DNA of 64,000 nt from Hydrogenophaga sp. (GTDB taxonomy: Bacteria > Pseudomonadota > Gammaproteobacteria > Burkholderiales > Burkholderiaceae_C). Position numbers and translations under genes: made by a program. The DNA is taken from assembly GCF_025699295.1 (NCBI RefSeq), contig NZ_JAILWB010000020.1, forward strand, positions 1 through 64,000. Direction: 5' to 3'. Under the pieces are notes generated by a model. The model ran no database searches. It saw only the letters and a list, made by a program, of their open reading frames with translations, and was not told the DNA's origin. Below, piece by piece: positions 37,531-51,875 of this stretch (positions within the stretch are counted from its first letter, which is position 1; each line of letters opens with the position of its first letter).

Positions 37531-38613
37531 TCAGCCCACTGGCCTGAATGGCGCGAGATGCGCGTCGACTGCGCTCAGGAAGGCGGGGTCGGGCGTCAGC
37601 TCCAGTGGCACCGCCCAGGCTCTGGGTGGCGCATCTGGAGGACCTGGCGGCAGCAGTGCAAAGAGTTTGACGGCGTCCTTCTCGGTGCAGATCACGGGGT
37701 GTTGCGCATGACGCAACAGTTCAGCGTAGACCGCCGGGTCTGCGTGGTCCTGCAACGCCAGTTCCTGCGCAGGCACCACACCACAACTGCGCAGCATGTC
37801 GAAGAACACCCGGGGCCGGGCGATGCCCGCGAGCGCAATCAGCGATTGGTCCCGGAGTTGCGTGAGCGGGATGCGCTGACCCTGGGGCCCGATGGCGTGG
37901 GTCGCGAGCCGTCTCTCGGCGCCAAACACCTGCAGGCCCGGCGCATCAACCGGCTGCCCGACGCCGCCGCCCATGCGGCCCTGTCGCAGCAGCATGTGCG
38001 GTCGGAATGGCGACCTGGGCAATGGCGGCCAGGGCTCTCTCAGCAGCCCCGCAGGCAACATCCAGCCGTTGCCGCTGCCGCGGTCGTCGAACACCACGAT
38101 GGCGAGGTCGCGGCCCAGCGCGAGGTGCTGCAGGCCGTCGTCGCACACCAGCACATCTACTTGCGGATGCAACGCGCGCAGCGCATGGGCGGCGTCAACC
38201 CGGCGCGCGGCGACGCACACGGGCGCACCCGTGTGGCGATGAATCAGCAAAGGCTCGTCGCCCACGTCGCTGGCGCTGGAATCCGCCCGCACGTGGCTCA
38301 CGGTGCCGGCCTGGCGCCCGTGGCCGCGCGAGACCACGCCGGGGCGCCATCCCTGCGATGCCAGGTGGTTCACCAGTGCGATGGTGCATGGCGTCTTGCC
38401 CGCACCGCCCACCACCACATTGCCCACCACGACGACGGGCACATCCAGACGGTGCACGCGCAACACGCCGGCTGCATACAGGCAACGGCGAATGGCGACG
38501 AGAGAGCGGTAAAGCAGGGACGCCGGCCAGAGCAGGGTGTTGAGCACACCGCGGTGCTGCGCGAAATGCACCCAGGCGGCCTGCCATTGTGTCGGTCCGG
38601 TGCGCTGGCTCAT
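37531..38613 (-). CDS. lpxK: Tetraacyldisaccharide 4-prime-kinase
   Basis: A 360-residue membrane-associated kinase of lipid A synthesis. An N-terminal hydrophobic helix (about 25-48) precedes [17 protein letters not shown] (about 63-79) with its P-loop. [22 protein letters not shown] (about 158-179) carries conserved Asp residues, and FGAERRL and [10 protein letters not shown] follow. It phosphorylates disaccharide-1-phosphate at the inner membrane. The start at 38613 matches the family; the frame is open upstream to 38685 inside exbD. Overlap with the end of exbD (38642) does not occur. Confidence 0.93.
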   Translation of the reverse strand: MSQRTGPTQWQAAWVHFAQHRGVLNTLLWPASLLYRSLVAIRRCLYAAGVLRVHRLDVPVVVVGNVVVGGAGKTPCTIALVNHLASQGWRPGVVSRGHGRQAGTVSHVRADSSASDVGDEPLLIHRHTGAPVCVAARRVDAAHALRALHPQVDVLVCDDGLQHLALGRDLAIVVFDDRGSGNGWMLPAGLLREPWPPLPRSPFRPHMLLRQGRMGGGVGQPVDAPGLQVFGAERRLATHAIGPQGQRIPLTQLRDQSLIALAGIARPRVFFDMLRSCGVVPAQELALQDHADPAVYAELLRHAQHPVICTEKDAVKLFALLPPGPPDAPPRAWAVPLELTPDPAFLSAVDAHLAPFRPVG

Positions 38614-38641
38614 GGCTCGCACCCGGGGCACGCGACGCGCG

Positions 38642-39076
38642 TCAGGGTTTGCCGCGGGCCGCGTTGCCCGACTGCTGAGTGGCAAACGTGATCTGCACCA
38701 GCCCGGCGCGGCGCGCGGCGTCCATCACGTTGATGACGGATTGGTGAGAGGCTGCGGCATCGGCACTGATGACGACGATGGTGTCGCTGTTGCCTTGCGT
38801 GGTCAGCGAGAGTACGCGCGTGAGCGCCTCGACTCCCACGCCTTCGAGCACCTGCCGGTTGATCGAGTAGCGGCCATCGCTGCCTACCGCCACCACGACC
38901 TCGCTGGGATTCTGCTTGGGTGCCTGCGCATCGGCCACGGGCAGGTTCACCTTGAGTTCGGTGAACTTGCTGTAGGTGGTGGTGAGCATCAGGAAGATCA
39001 ACACCACGAGCAGGATGTCGATGAACGGGATCAGGTTGATCTCCGGTTCGTCGCGCTCGCCGGGCCGGAAATTCAT
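38642..39076 (-). CDS. exbD: ExbD/TolR-family biopolymer transport protein
   Basis: A 144-residue protein with a single N-terminal membrane helix (about 14-34, INLIPFIDILLVVLIFLML) that contains the functional Asp20. A periplasmic domain follows. With ExbB it forms a proton-driven motor that energises TonB- or Tol-type outer-membrane processes. Its start overlaps the exbB stop by four bases. It is located next to lpxK as in other Burkholderiales. Confidence 0.92.
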   Translation of the reverse strand: MNFRPGERDEPEINLIPFIDILLVVLIFLMLTTTYSKFTELKVNLPVADAQAPKQNPSEVVVAVGSDGRYSINRQVLEGVGVEALTRVLSLTTQGNSDTIVVISADAAASHQSVINVMDAARRAGLVQITFATQQSGNAARGKP

Positions 39077-39720
39077 AGCGTCGGCTTCCGCAGGCTGAGC
39101 AGGTGGCGGGCGAAGCGCTCGGCCGCCAGTTCCATGGCGAGCAGGTAGCTGTCGACCCGACCACGAAAGTAGCGCCAGAAGATCAGCGCCGGAATCGCGA
39201 TCATCAGGCCAAACGCGGTGTTGTACAGAGCGATGGAGATGCCATGGGCCAACTGGCCGGGGTTGCCCACGCCGGGCACCACCCCGGCGCCTTCGGAAGC
39301 CTGCGAACCGAAGATCTCGATCATGCCGATCACCGTGCCCAGCAGCCCGAGCAGGGGGGCGGCCGAGGCCACTGTCGCCAGCGCGCCCAGGTAGCGCTGC
39401 AGCTTCGCGGCGGCCTCGCGCCCGGCGCCCTCCAGGCTCGCACGCAGGTCGTCCTCGCTGGCGCGCGGGTTGCTGTTGTAGGTGCGAAAGCCCGTGGCCA
39501 GCACAGCACCCAGCAAGGAGTTCTGTTCCAGCTGCTTGACCACGTCGGGTCCCGGGATGCCGTTGCGGGAGACCATGATCGCTTCGTCCAGCAATTTGGG
39601 CGGGAAGATCTTGCGCGACTTGAGACTGATGAAGCGTTCGATGATCAGTGCCATGCCCAGCACGGAGCAGGCGATCAGGGGCCAGATGGGCCATCCAGCG
39701 GCTTGTATGATGGAAAACAA
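39073..39720 (-). CDS. exbB: ExbB/TolQ-family proton channel protein
   Basis: A 215-residue inner-membrane protein with three membrane helices (about 9-29, 108-130, 155-178). GALATVASAAPLLGLLGTVIGMIEIF (about 112-137) is the MotA/TolQ/ExbB signature with Thr residues lining the proton path. It works with ExbD encoded directly downstream. It probably begins the exbB-exbD-lpxK-UPF0434-kdsB-adk run. Whether it serves TonB or Tol cannot be told; the neighbours suggest a general ExbB. Confidence 0.92.
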   Translation of the reverse strand: MFSIIQAAGWPIWPLIACSVLGMALIIERFISLKSRKIFPPKLLDEAIMVSRNGIPGPDVVKQLEQNSLLGAVLATGFRTYNSNPRASEDDLRASLEGAGREAAAKLQRYLGALATVASAAPLLGLLGTVIGMIEIFGSQASEGAGVVPGVGNPGQLAHGISIALYNTAFGLMIAIPALIFWRYFRGRVDSYLLAMELAAERFARHLLSLRKPTL

Positions 39721-40082
39721 ATCAGGGCTCCGGGCTTGTGCCGCCTGACGCGGGCGGCCATTGTGCGTTCGCAGGATTATGTCTCAGGCGATTTCTGCAA
39801 CCTTCAAGACCCCATGGGGGCTGGCCCTGCGGCATGGCCTCCCTCGCCAGTCAGCGAAACGATGCTCATGCACAGATTCTGTGGATAACTTTGTGAAGAA
39901 CCCTCCCGCTTTCCGGGCGAATGTGCGGCGGCCGTGGGCTCAGGGCAGTTCGATGAACAAACAGGCACTGCAAAACTCTTTGAAATCAAGGCACTTCCTC
40001 TCCCGGGGCGTGGATGGTGCTTCGGGGTCTCCGGGATCGAGAAAAGACGCGGCATGTGGACACATTTCGACTGGAGAGGCCT
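39721..40082. other. Intergenic region between exbB and xseA
   Basis: About 360 bases between divergent genes, without a convincing coding frame; the small overlapping frames here have no features. It must hold the exbB promoter (minus) and the xseA promoter (plus). A perfect DnaA-box sequence is present at 39880-39888. Nothing else is recognised. Confidence 0.5.
39880..39888 (-). promoter_or_regulatory. Consensus DnaA box (TTATCCACA)
   Basis: TGTGGATAA on the plus strand is the exact complement of the strong DnaA box TTATCCACA. It is single: no other DnaA boxes cluster nearby and no AT-rich stretch is next to it, so this is not an origin. It could be a DnaA-controlled promoter element for exbB or xseA, or chance. 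Confidence 0.4.
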
Positions 40083-41378
40083 GTGCCTGATGCATTTGCC
40101 GGCGTGGATGCGCCATTGACGCCGCGTATATGGGCGGTTGGCCCTCTGATGCGAGCAGTGGCGGATACGCTGTCGGCCCGATTCAATCCGGTCGCGGTCC
40201 GGGGTGAGCTTTCCGGCTTCTCACGCGCGGCCAGCGGGCATTGCTACTTCTCGCTCAAGGACGACAGCGGACAGGTGCGTTGTGCGTTGTTTCGCCGCTC
40301 GGCCCAGCAATTGAGCTTTGCACCTCGCGATGGCCAGATGGTGGAGGCACACGGCAAGCTTGACGTGTACGGTCCGCGCGGCGACTTGCAATTGATCGTC
40401 GAGAGCTTGCAGCCGGCAGGACAGGGCGCACTGTTCGAGAAGTTCCTCCAGCTCAAGGCGCAATTGCAGTCCGAGGGGCTCTTCGAAGAAGCGCGCAAGC
40501 GGCCGCTGCCGGCCCAGCCGCGCAGCATAGGTGTGGTGACATCGCTGGGAGCCGCTGCGTTGCGCGACGTGGTCACGGCGTTGAAGCGGCGAGTGCCACA
40601 CATCCCGGTGGTGATTCACCCAGCGGCCGTGCAGGGTATGCAGGCGCCAGCCGAGTTGTGCACAGCCCTGAGCAGTGCCTACGGTCGCCACGCTGAAACC
40701 GGCGAGAGCGAGGTCCTGCTGCTTGTGCGTGGCGGCGGATCACTTGAAGACCTGTGGGCTTTCAACGATCCGGCTTTGGTGCGCATGATCGCGCAGGCGC
40801 CCATGCCGGTGGTGTGCGGCGTGGGACACGAGACCGACTTCACACTGGCTGACTTCGTGGCCGACCTGCGGGCGCCCACGCCCACCGCGGCGGCCGAGTT
40901 GTGCGCGCCGGCGCGTGAGCAGCGACTGGGCGAGCTGGCCTACCTGCGCGAGCGCCTGGGCGATGCCGTGCACAGCGCCCTGGACCTGCGGGGCCAGCGG
41001 CTGGACCGACTGACACAGCGCCTGGGACGGCCCTCGGGCCGCCTGAACGACGGCCAGCAGCAACTCACCCGGCTGCAGCATCGCCTGCAAAGCGGCTTGA
41101 AGTTGGCCTCGCAGCGCCACCACAACCGTTTGCAGACGCTGCACACCGCGTTGCCGCAGGCCTTGCGGCGGTCGATGGATGCGCAGCGGCTGCGCCTGCA
41201 GCGTGGGCAGGCCGCCCTGGACCTGCTCGACCCGCAACTCGTGCTGCAGCGCGGCTACGCTTTCCTGACCGACGCGCAGGGGCGCGCCGTGACCCGCACC
41301 GCTCAGACACGGCCGGGCCAGGCACTGCAGGCCACGCTGGCAGATGGCCGCGTCGGCCTGCATGTGGACGCCGACTGA
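40083..41378 (+). CDS. xseA: Exodeoxyribonuclease VII large subunit
   Basis: About 431 residues. The N-terminal OB-fold (about 15-110, [23 protein letters not shown]) precedes the catalytic region with [30 protein letters not shown] and [29 protein letters not shown], then a long coiled-coil tail. With XseB it degrades single-stranded DNA into oligonucleotides in repair. The GTG at 40083, preceded by GGAGAGG, is preferred; the frame is open to 40014. The small subunit gene is not in this window. Confidence 0.92.
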   Translation: MPDAFAGVDAPLTPRIWAVGPLMRAVADTLSARFNPVAVRGELSGFSRAASGHCYFSLKDDSGQVRCALFRRSAQQLSFAPRDGQMVEAHGKLDVYGPRGDLQLIVESLQPAGQGALFEKFLQLKAQLQSEGLFEEARKRPLPAQPRSIGVVTSLGAAALRDVVTALKRRVPHIPVVIHPAAVQGMQAPAELCTALSSAYGRHAETGESEVLLLVRGGGSLEDLWAFNDPALVRMIAQAPMPVVCGVGHETDFTLADFVADLRAPTPTAAAELCAPAREQRLGELAYLRERLGDAVHSALDLRGQRLDRLTQRLGRPSGRLNDGQQQLTRLQHRLQSGLKLASQRHHNRLQTLHTALPQALRRSMDAQRLRLQRGQAALDLLDPQLVLQRGYAFLTDAQGRAVTRTAQTRPGQALQATLADGRVGLHVDAD

Positions 41379-41515
41379 AGGCTCCGCCACGCGCGAGAAA
41401 CCCTGATCATGGTGCCTTCAATGGCCTTGCCTACAATGCGGTGTTCTGGCGGTCTCGAGGTCTTGAAACCCTTGGCCGATGCGCATTTTCACAACACCAA
41501 CGCAAGAGGAACCCC

Positions 41516-42097
41516 ATGGAACACACACTGCCCAAACTGCCCTATGACCTGGACGCCCTGGCTCCGCACTACAGCCGCGAAACGCTGGAGTTTCACCATG
41601 GCAAGCACCACAACGCCTACGTGGTCAACCTCAACAACCTGCAAAAGGGCACCGAGTTCGAGAACATGGACCTCGAGTCCATTGTCAAGAAGGCCAGCGG
41701 CGGCATCTACAACAATGCGGCGCAGATCTGGAACCACACCTTCTTCTGGAACTGCATGAAGCCCAACGGCGGCGGTGAGCCCTCCGGCGCGCTGGCCGCA
41801 GCCATCACCGCCAAGTGGGGCAGCTACGCGGCGTTCAAGGAAGCGTTCGTGAAGTCGGCCGTTGGCAACTTCGGCTCGGGCTGGACGTGGCTGGTGAAGA
41901 AGGCCGATGGCTCGGTCGACATTGTCAACATGGGTGCCGCCGGCACCCCGCTGACGACGGGCGACAAGGCCCTGTTGACCGTGGACGTGTGGGAACACGC
42001 CTACTACATCGACTACCGCAACCTGCGTCCCAAGTTTGTCGAAACCTACCTCGACAAACTGGTGAACTGGTCATTCGCCGAAGCCAACTTCGCCTGA
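41516..42097 (+). CDS. sodB: Superoxide dismutase (Fe type)
   Basis: A 193-residue SodB. Metal ligands are visible: His27 (FHHGKHH), His in [10 protein letters not shown], and Asp and His in [13 protein letters not shown]. Length and the sequences match Fe-SOD rather than MnSOD, but metal choice is not certain from sequence. It converts superoxide to hydrogen peroxide in the cytosol. A TACAAT -10-like hexamer lies at 41432-41437, and a hairpin with six T follows the gene. Confidence 0.95.
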   Translation: MEHTLPKLPYDLDALAPHYSRETLEFHHGKHHNAYVVNLNNLQKGTEFENMDLESIVKKASGGIYNNAAQIWNHTFFWNCMKPNGGGEPSGALAAAITAKWGSYAAFKEAFVKSAVGNFGSGWTWLVKKADGSVDIVNMGAAGTPLTTGDKALLTVDVWEHAYYIDYRNLRPKFVETYLDKLVNWSFAEANFA

Positions 42098-42119
42098 GGC
42101 CAGGCGTCTTGGCTGCCAG

Positions 42120-42150
42120 GGCTCGAAGGGTGACCTTCGGGCCATTTTTT
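42120..42150 (+). terminator. Intrinsic terminator of sodB
   Basis: GGCTCGAAGG (42120-42129) pairs with CCTTCGGGCC (42134-42143) through ten pairs including one G-T, with a GTGA tetraloop, and is followed by ATTTTTTC. It begins 23 bases after the sodB stop and should end its transcript. Confidence 0.75.
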
Positions 42151-42334
42151 CGCTTCCGTTCCGGGTGTGCGGCACGAGATCAAAGGCGATTTTCGTATTG
42201 CGGAAGAGGTATTCATAAAATGGGCGATGGTTCCGGTCTTTGAACGCAAAATCAAGCACGATCCGATCATCCCGACCTGGCAGCCTGTGCCAGGCGCAGC
42301 AGCGGCATACCCCAACAATTTCTGGAGATAAGCA

Positions 42335-44572
<2,238 letters not shown>

Positions 44573-44590
44573 GCCCGTCTCACCGGTTAC

Positions 44591-44637
44591 CCGGCCCCAT
44601 GTTCAGGCGCATCATCAGCGCGTGAACATGGGGCCGG
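44591..44637. terminator. Long inverted repeat between icd and the DUF192 gene
   Basis: CCGGCCCCATGTTCA (44591-44605) and TGAACATGGGGCCGG (44623-44637) are perfect 15-base complements. GCGC/GCGC inside the loop allows four further pairs. It starts 18 bases after the icd stop and overlaps the end of the opposite DUF192 gene (44615). No T-run follows, so it may be a bidirectional structure that protects or stops convergent transcripts rather than a classical intrinsic terminator. Confidence 0.6.
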
Positions 44638-45058
44638 CCAGTCTGGCGCCGGCCTTTATGCCACGCTTGTCGAACCAGCCCTGGTGCATTTCCAGCACGT
44701 AGCGCACCGGCCCAGCCGAGCAGTGCGAATCCAGGCTTCCGGCCTGCATGTCCGCCAGGTTGACGATGGTGCCGTCATCCGCGACGAATGCTGCGGTGAG
44801 CGGCAGGAGCGTGTTCTTCATCCAGAAGCACTGTTCCGCTGGCTGTTCGAAGACGAACAGCATGCCTTCGTTCGGGGCCATCTCCCGGCGAAACATCAGG
44901 CCGATTGCGCGTTGCTGCGGCGTGGCTGCCACCTGGGCGTCGATCAGGCGCATGCCGGCTGACAGTTGTGCGCGCGGCAACTGAAGCTGTGGCGCTTCCT
45001 GGGACCAGGCGTTGCCGACGAAGACCAGGCAGGTCAGGAGAAGGAACAGGCGTTTCAT
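44615..45058 (-). CDS. DUF192-family secreted protein
   Basis: A 147-residue protein with a signal peptide (MKRLFLLLTCLVFVGNAWS, cleavage about at SQE). The DUF192 core follows at about 35-140: ATPQQRAIGLMFRREMAPNEGMLF, CFWMKNTLLPLTAAFV and ILNLADM-like VNLADMQAG. The family forms a small beta-fold of unknown role, often periplasmic. Its 3-prime end contains half of the long inverted repeat. Cytochrome or redox roles have been suggested for relatives but are not shown here. Confidence 0.86.
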   Translation of the reverse strand: MKRLFLLLTCLVFVGNAWSQEAPQLQLPRAQLSAGMRLIDAQVAATPQQRAIGLMFRREMAPNEGMLFVFEQPAEQCFWMKNTLLPLTAAFVADDGTIVNLADMQAGSLDSHCSAGPVRYVLEMHQGWFDKRGIKAGARLAGPMFTR

Positions 45059-45185
45059 GCAACTGGAATGATGGAGGGTGGCGGGTGTGCCCGATTGTCG
45101 GACGTCATGCCGGTGGGCGTTGCAGCACGGAGTCTAGAATGCCCCCGCTTGTTCCCGTCCCCCGATGTCACGGAGTTTGTCTTAC

Positions 45186-46445
<1,260 letters not shown>

Positions 46446-46721
46446 GGACGGCTGCTTGGGCACCTCCGGCCGGTGTTGACCCCGGCTCCTGCGACTTTGC
46501 AGTCTGGATGGTTCATGTCATTTTCATGACAGTCATCTTAAATTCATCTTCTGGCGTGTTGAAGGCATCTTTTGCGCCCTGATCTGGTGCAGGTGTTGAG
46601 TAAGCATCGCAAACCGGCGCTTTTCCCTGGTTGAATGGTCTCAAGCCAGAGCGTGTCGAGGTCGAAATCGAGAAGGGCAGGTCGACTTTCAGACCTGTCT
46701 TTCTTTTTTGCGAGACCTCAG
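46446..46721 (+). promoter_or_regulatory. Leader of the chemoreceptor gene with terminator-like hairpin (putative attenuator)
   Basis: A 276-base gap between icd and the chemoreceptor. TGTCAT-TTTC-ATGACA (46516-46531) is a perfect 6-bp palindrome. A stem GGCAGGTC/GACCTGTC (46676-46683 with 46692-46699, one G-T pair) is followed by TTTCTTTTTT (46700-46709), a standard intrinsic terminator only 12 bases before the chemoreceptor ATG. AGGTC at 46659-46663 could pair with GACCT inside the stem and disrupt it. So the leader may be regulated by antitermination; it could also be only the icd terminator. Confidence 0.5.
46676..46709 (+). terminator. Intrinsic terminator hairpin directly upstream of the chemoreceptor gene
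   Basis: Eight stem pairs (extendable to eleven through AAG/TTT), an eight-base loop GACTTTCA and a T-run interrupted by one C. The chemoreceptor ATG is at 46722, leaving no room for a promoter between. See the leader entry for its possible meaning. Confidence 0.7.
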
Positions 46722-48284
46722 ATGAAGATTCGACACAAACTCCCGCTCGCCATCGGCGTGGCCTTGCTCATGGTGGCCGCGGCCGGCCTGTTCGGCATCC
46801 ATCAGCTGCGGCAATCGCTGACCACCTACGCCACCCTGGTGAATGTGGACGTTGCACAGGAGCGGCAGGCTGCACGGATGCTCTCCGAGTTCAAGACACA
46901 GGTGCAGGAGTGGAAGAACACGCTGTTGCGCGGCAAGGACGACCAGCAGCGCGAGCGTTACTGGACGGCCTTCCAGAAAAAGGAGGCGGAGATCGCGGAG
47001 ATTGCCAGCGAGCTGCGCACCGCGCTGCCCACGGGAGAGGCGAAGGCACTCGTGGGGCAGTTCATCGAAGCCCATGCCGCCATGGGAAAAGGCTATCGCA
47101 AGGGGTTCGATGCATTCGTGGCTGCGGGCTTTGAGTCATCGGCGGGGGACAGCGCCGTCAAAGGCATGGACCGTGCACCCTCAGAACTGATCGACAAGGC
47201 TGTGGTCGAGATCGCCGCGCGGGCGTCGGCATCGGCGGTTGCGGCAGCGAGCGCCAGCCAGCGCGCCAGCGTCATGAGCCTCGTGCTCATGCTGGTGGCG
47301 ACTGTGGCGGGCGTCGGTGCGGCAGTTCTCATCGGGCGCAGCATCACGCGTCCCATCAACCAGGCGCTGCAGGTGGCGCAGACTGTGGCGGCGGGCGACC
47401 TCAGCTCGCAGATCCGGGTTGTCGGCACCGACGAAACCGCAGAATTGCTGCAGGCGCTCAAGCTCATGAACGAGAGCCTGGCCGGCGTGGTCACCCAGGT
47501 GCGCCAGGGCAGTGAGAACGTGGCCACGGCGAGCGCGCAGATTTCGACCGGCAATCACGACCTGAGCCAGCGCACGGAGGAGCAGGCCAGCGCCTTGCAG
47601 CAGACCGCTGCTTCCATGGAGCAACTGGGAAGCGCCGTCACGCAGAATGCGGACAACGCGCGCCAGGCCAATCAGTTGGCGGTGCAGGCGCGAGAGATCG
47701 CAACCGAGGGCGGCCAGGCCGTGAGCAATGTGGTGCAGACCATGAAGGCCATCAACGACAGCAGCCGGCGCATCGCCGACATCATCGGCACCATTGATGG
47801 CATCGCCTTTCAGACCAATATTCTGGCGCTGAACGCGGCGGTGGAGGCAGCGCGCGCGGGTGAGCAGGGCCGGGGTTTCGCGGTGGTGGCGGGCGAGGTG
47901 CGCAACCTGGCCCAGCGCAGCGCCGAGGCCGCCCGCGAGATCAAGACGCTCATCACCGCCAGCGTGCAGCAGGTGGAGCAAGGCAGCGCGCTGGTCGATC
48001 AGGCCGGTGCGACCATGCTGCGGACGGTGGAGTCCATCGGGCGCGTGACCGACATCGTAGGCGAAATCAGTGCCGCCAGCGGCGAACAGAGCTCCGGCGT
48101 GGCGCAGGTGGGTCAGGCGGTGAGCCAGATTGACGAGACGACGCAGCAAAACGCCGCCCTGGTGGAGGAGTCCGCTGCTGCCGCCGCCAGTCTGAAGCAC
48201 CAGGCGCAACAGCTTGTGCAGGCCGTTGCGGTGTTCAAGCTGGGCGTGGGAACGCCGCTGAACCGGGCGGTCGCAGTCGCATAA
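46722..48284 (+). CDS. Methyl-accepting chemotaxis protein
   Basis: A 520-residue receptor. Membrane helices are at about 8-28 and 188-209, with a periplasmic four-helix-bundle-like sensing region between. HAMP follows at about 210-262 and the signalling domain to about 510, with the conserved tip [20 protein letters not shown] and [18 protein letters not shown]. Likely methylation sites are the Glu/Gln pairs in the bundle. The C-terminus lacks the NWETF pentapeptide. The ATG at 46722 is chosen since the upstream in-frame extension would cross the terminator hairpin. Ligand unknown. Confidence 0.92.
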   Translation: MKIRHKLPLAIGVALLMVAAAGLFGIHQLRQSLTTYATLVNVDVAQERQAARMLSEFKTQVQEWKNTLLRGKDDQQRERYWTAFQKKEAEIAEIASELRTALPTGEAKALVGQFIEAHAAMGKGYRKGFDAFVAAGFESSAGDSAVKGMDRAPSELIDKAVVEIAARASASAVAAASASQRASVMSLVLMLVATVAGVGAAVLIGRSITRPINQALQVAQTVAAGDLSSQIRVVGTDETAELLQALKLMNESLAGVVTQVRQGSENVATASAQISTGNHDLSQRTEEQASALQQTAASMEQLGSAVTQNADNARQANQLAVQAREIATEGGQAVSNVVQTMKAINDSSRRIADIIGTIDGIAFQTNILALNAAVEAARAGEQGRGFAVVAGEVRNLAQRSAEAAREIKTLITASVQQVEQGSALVDQAGATMLRTVESIGRVTDIVGEISAASGEQSSGVAQVGQAVSQIDETTQQNAALVEESAAAAASLKHQAQQLVQAVAVFKLGVGTPLNRAVAVA

Positions 48285-48503
48285 GACGCGGTTTGCAGCG
48301 CGTGCGGCCCGGCGCATCCGGAAACCGCACAAATGCCGGCTACAAGCGGGACAGCTTCACGGTTTGCTCGTCGGCTTTCGGCTCACAATGGGGCATGTCC
48401 AAGCTGCGCGGGCCACGACCACTTTCGGGTGACATTCGCTCCGGAGCGGGTTCGTTTGTCCTCGGTGCAATCCCGTACGGCGCAAGAGCGCAATGGGCGC
48501 CGC

Positions 48504-48509
48504 TAGAAT
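48504..48509 (+). promoter_or_regulatory. Putative -10 box of clpS, suggesting a leaderless mRNA
   Basis: TAGAAT ends 7 bases before the clpS ATG (48517), so transcription would start at or next to the start codon. No Shine-Dalgarno is present between them. The -35 region is poor, so this is only a suggestion. Confidence 0.4.
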
Positions 48510-48516
48510 CTTTTTC

Positions 48517-48876
48517 ATGGCCACCCAGAACCCGAAGAAACCACCTGAACCTGTCGTCCCGCCCACGAGACCGGGTAACGACGACGCCGTGGTGCTGGAG
48601 CGCCGCACGCAGCGCACAGAACCGCCCCAGATGTTCCAGGTCGTGCTGCTCAACGACGACTTCACGCCCATGGAGTTCGTGGTTCACGTCATCCAGGAGT
48701 TCTTCAGCAAGGACCGCGAAACCGCGACCCAGATCATGCTCAAGATCCACCTGGAAGGTAAAGGCATCTGTGGCGTTTACTCGCGCGATGTCGCCGGCAC
48801 CAAGGTGGATCAGGTTCTGCAGGCAGCGCGCGCGGCTGGGCATCCTTTGCAATGCCTGAGTGAACCGGTTGAATAA
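48517..48876 (+). CDS. clpS: ATP-dependent Clp protease adaptor ClpS
   Basis: A 119-residue adaptor with a flexible N-terminal tail (about 1-35) and the ClpS core: [24 protein letters not shown] (about 43-66), with the Asp/Asn/His N-degron pocket, then [22 protein letters not shown]. It delivers N-end-rule substrates to ClpAP and blocks other substrates. It precedes clpA by 90 bases. The ATG at 48517 fits the family; an upstream in-frame start at 48493 overlaps the -10-like box. Confidence 0.94.
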   Translation: MATQNPKKPPEPVVPPTRPGNDDAVVLERRTQRTEPPQMFQVVLLNDDFTPMEFVVHVIQEFFSKDRETATQIMLKIHLEGKGICGVYSRDVAGTKVDQVLQAARAAGHPLQCLSEPVE

Positions 48877-48966
48877 ATCCGAATCCACCTCATCTGATCC
48901 CCATAACCCGCATTTCGAACCCAGACGATTGCCTCTCCGATCACCCCATCCCAAAGGACGTGCCCA

Positions 48967-51303
<2,337 letters not shown>

Positions 51304-51325
51304 GGTCGCGGTCGTCTCCGCCCAG

Positions 51326-51354
51326 AAAAAGGCCCGGTCTGACCGGGCCTTTTT
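51326..51354. terminator. Bidirectional intrinsic terminator between clpA and the DUF1499 gene
   Basis: GGCCCGG/CCGGGCC with TCTGA loop (51331-51349), extended by A5/T4-5 on both sides. It lies about 23 bases after the clpA stop and 22 bases after the end of the convergent DUF1499 gene (51377), so it can end both transcripts. Confidence 0.8.
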
Positions 51355-51376
51355 CATGTCTGTCGGTAGCACGTGC

Positions 51377-51862
51377 TCAAGGCATGGCCAGGTAGGCGGT
51401 GCGTATCGCCTCGATGCGCTGCCGGTTGACCCCGAAGTCCTCGCGCCCGAGCCGGCTGGCACTGCGCAGCTCGACCGTGCCACTGGCCGGGTTGGCCCAG
51501 AACTCCAGATCGTCCACGAACTTGAGCCAGCGAGTTTGCGCCTGGGCGTAAACGTAATCGGAGCGCTGCTCCACCACGGCGATTCCGGGGATGTCGCGCA
51601 GTACCGCGTCCAGCGCGCGCATGGACTCGGCGGCCCCGCCGCCCTTGAAGGGCAGCGGGGCGATGGTGGCGTATCCGCGCTGCGGGTGGTCGGGGTGCAG
51701 CGTGGCCTGGCTACTCACGCTGTTTCGCGTGCGAGAGGGTGGCTTGAGGCGGCCATCCTTCACGCCGAGGTCCGCCGGTGGTCGGCCGTTCAACAGACCG
51801 GCCTGCGTGGCCACGAGCGCCAGCACGATTGCGGCCAGGACGAAATAAAAAGCGAACTTCAT
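51377..51862 (-). CDS. DUF1499-family membrane-anchored or secreted protein
   Basis: A 161-residue protein. A hydrophobic N-terminal segment (about 4-24, FYFVLAAIVLALVATQAGLL) serves as signal or anchor. The DUF1499 core follows: NSVSSQATLHPDHPQRGYATIAPL, GGAAESMRALDAVLRDIPG, YVYAQAQTRWLKFVDDLEFW and ELRSASRLGREDFGVNRQRIEAIR. Family role unknown. Start at 51862, 13 bases downstream of the HerA-like gene end, so probably co-transcribed. Confidence 0.84.
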   Translation of the reverse strand: MKFAFYFVLAAIVLALVATQAGLLNGRPPADLGVKDGRLKPPSRTRNSVSSQATLHPDHPQRGYATIAPLPFKGGGAAESMRALDAVLRDIPGIAVVEQRSDYVYAQAQTRWLKFVDDLEFWANPASGTVELRSASRLGREDFGVNRQRIEAIRTAYLAMP

Positions 51863-51875
51863 GATCTGCCCTCGG

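Noticed and set aside
39880..39888. Possible replication origin at the DnaA box
   Set aside because: Only one box, no AT-rich unwinding region and no dnaA or dnaN nearby.
46446..46675. Known c-di-GMP (GEMM) riboswitch upstream of the chemoreceptor
   Set aside because: GCAAACC occurs, but the conserved GGACGCAAAGC part and the expected layout are absent.
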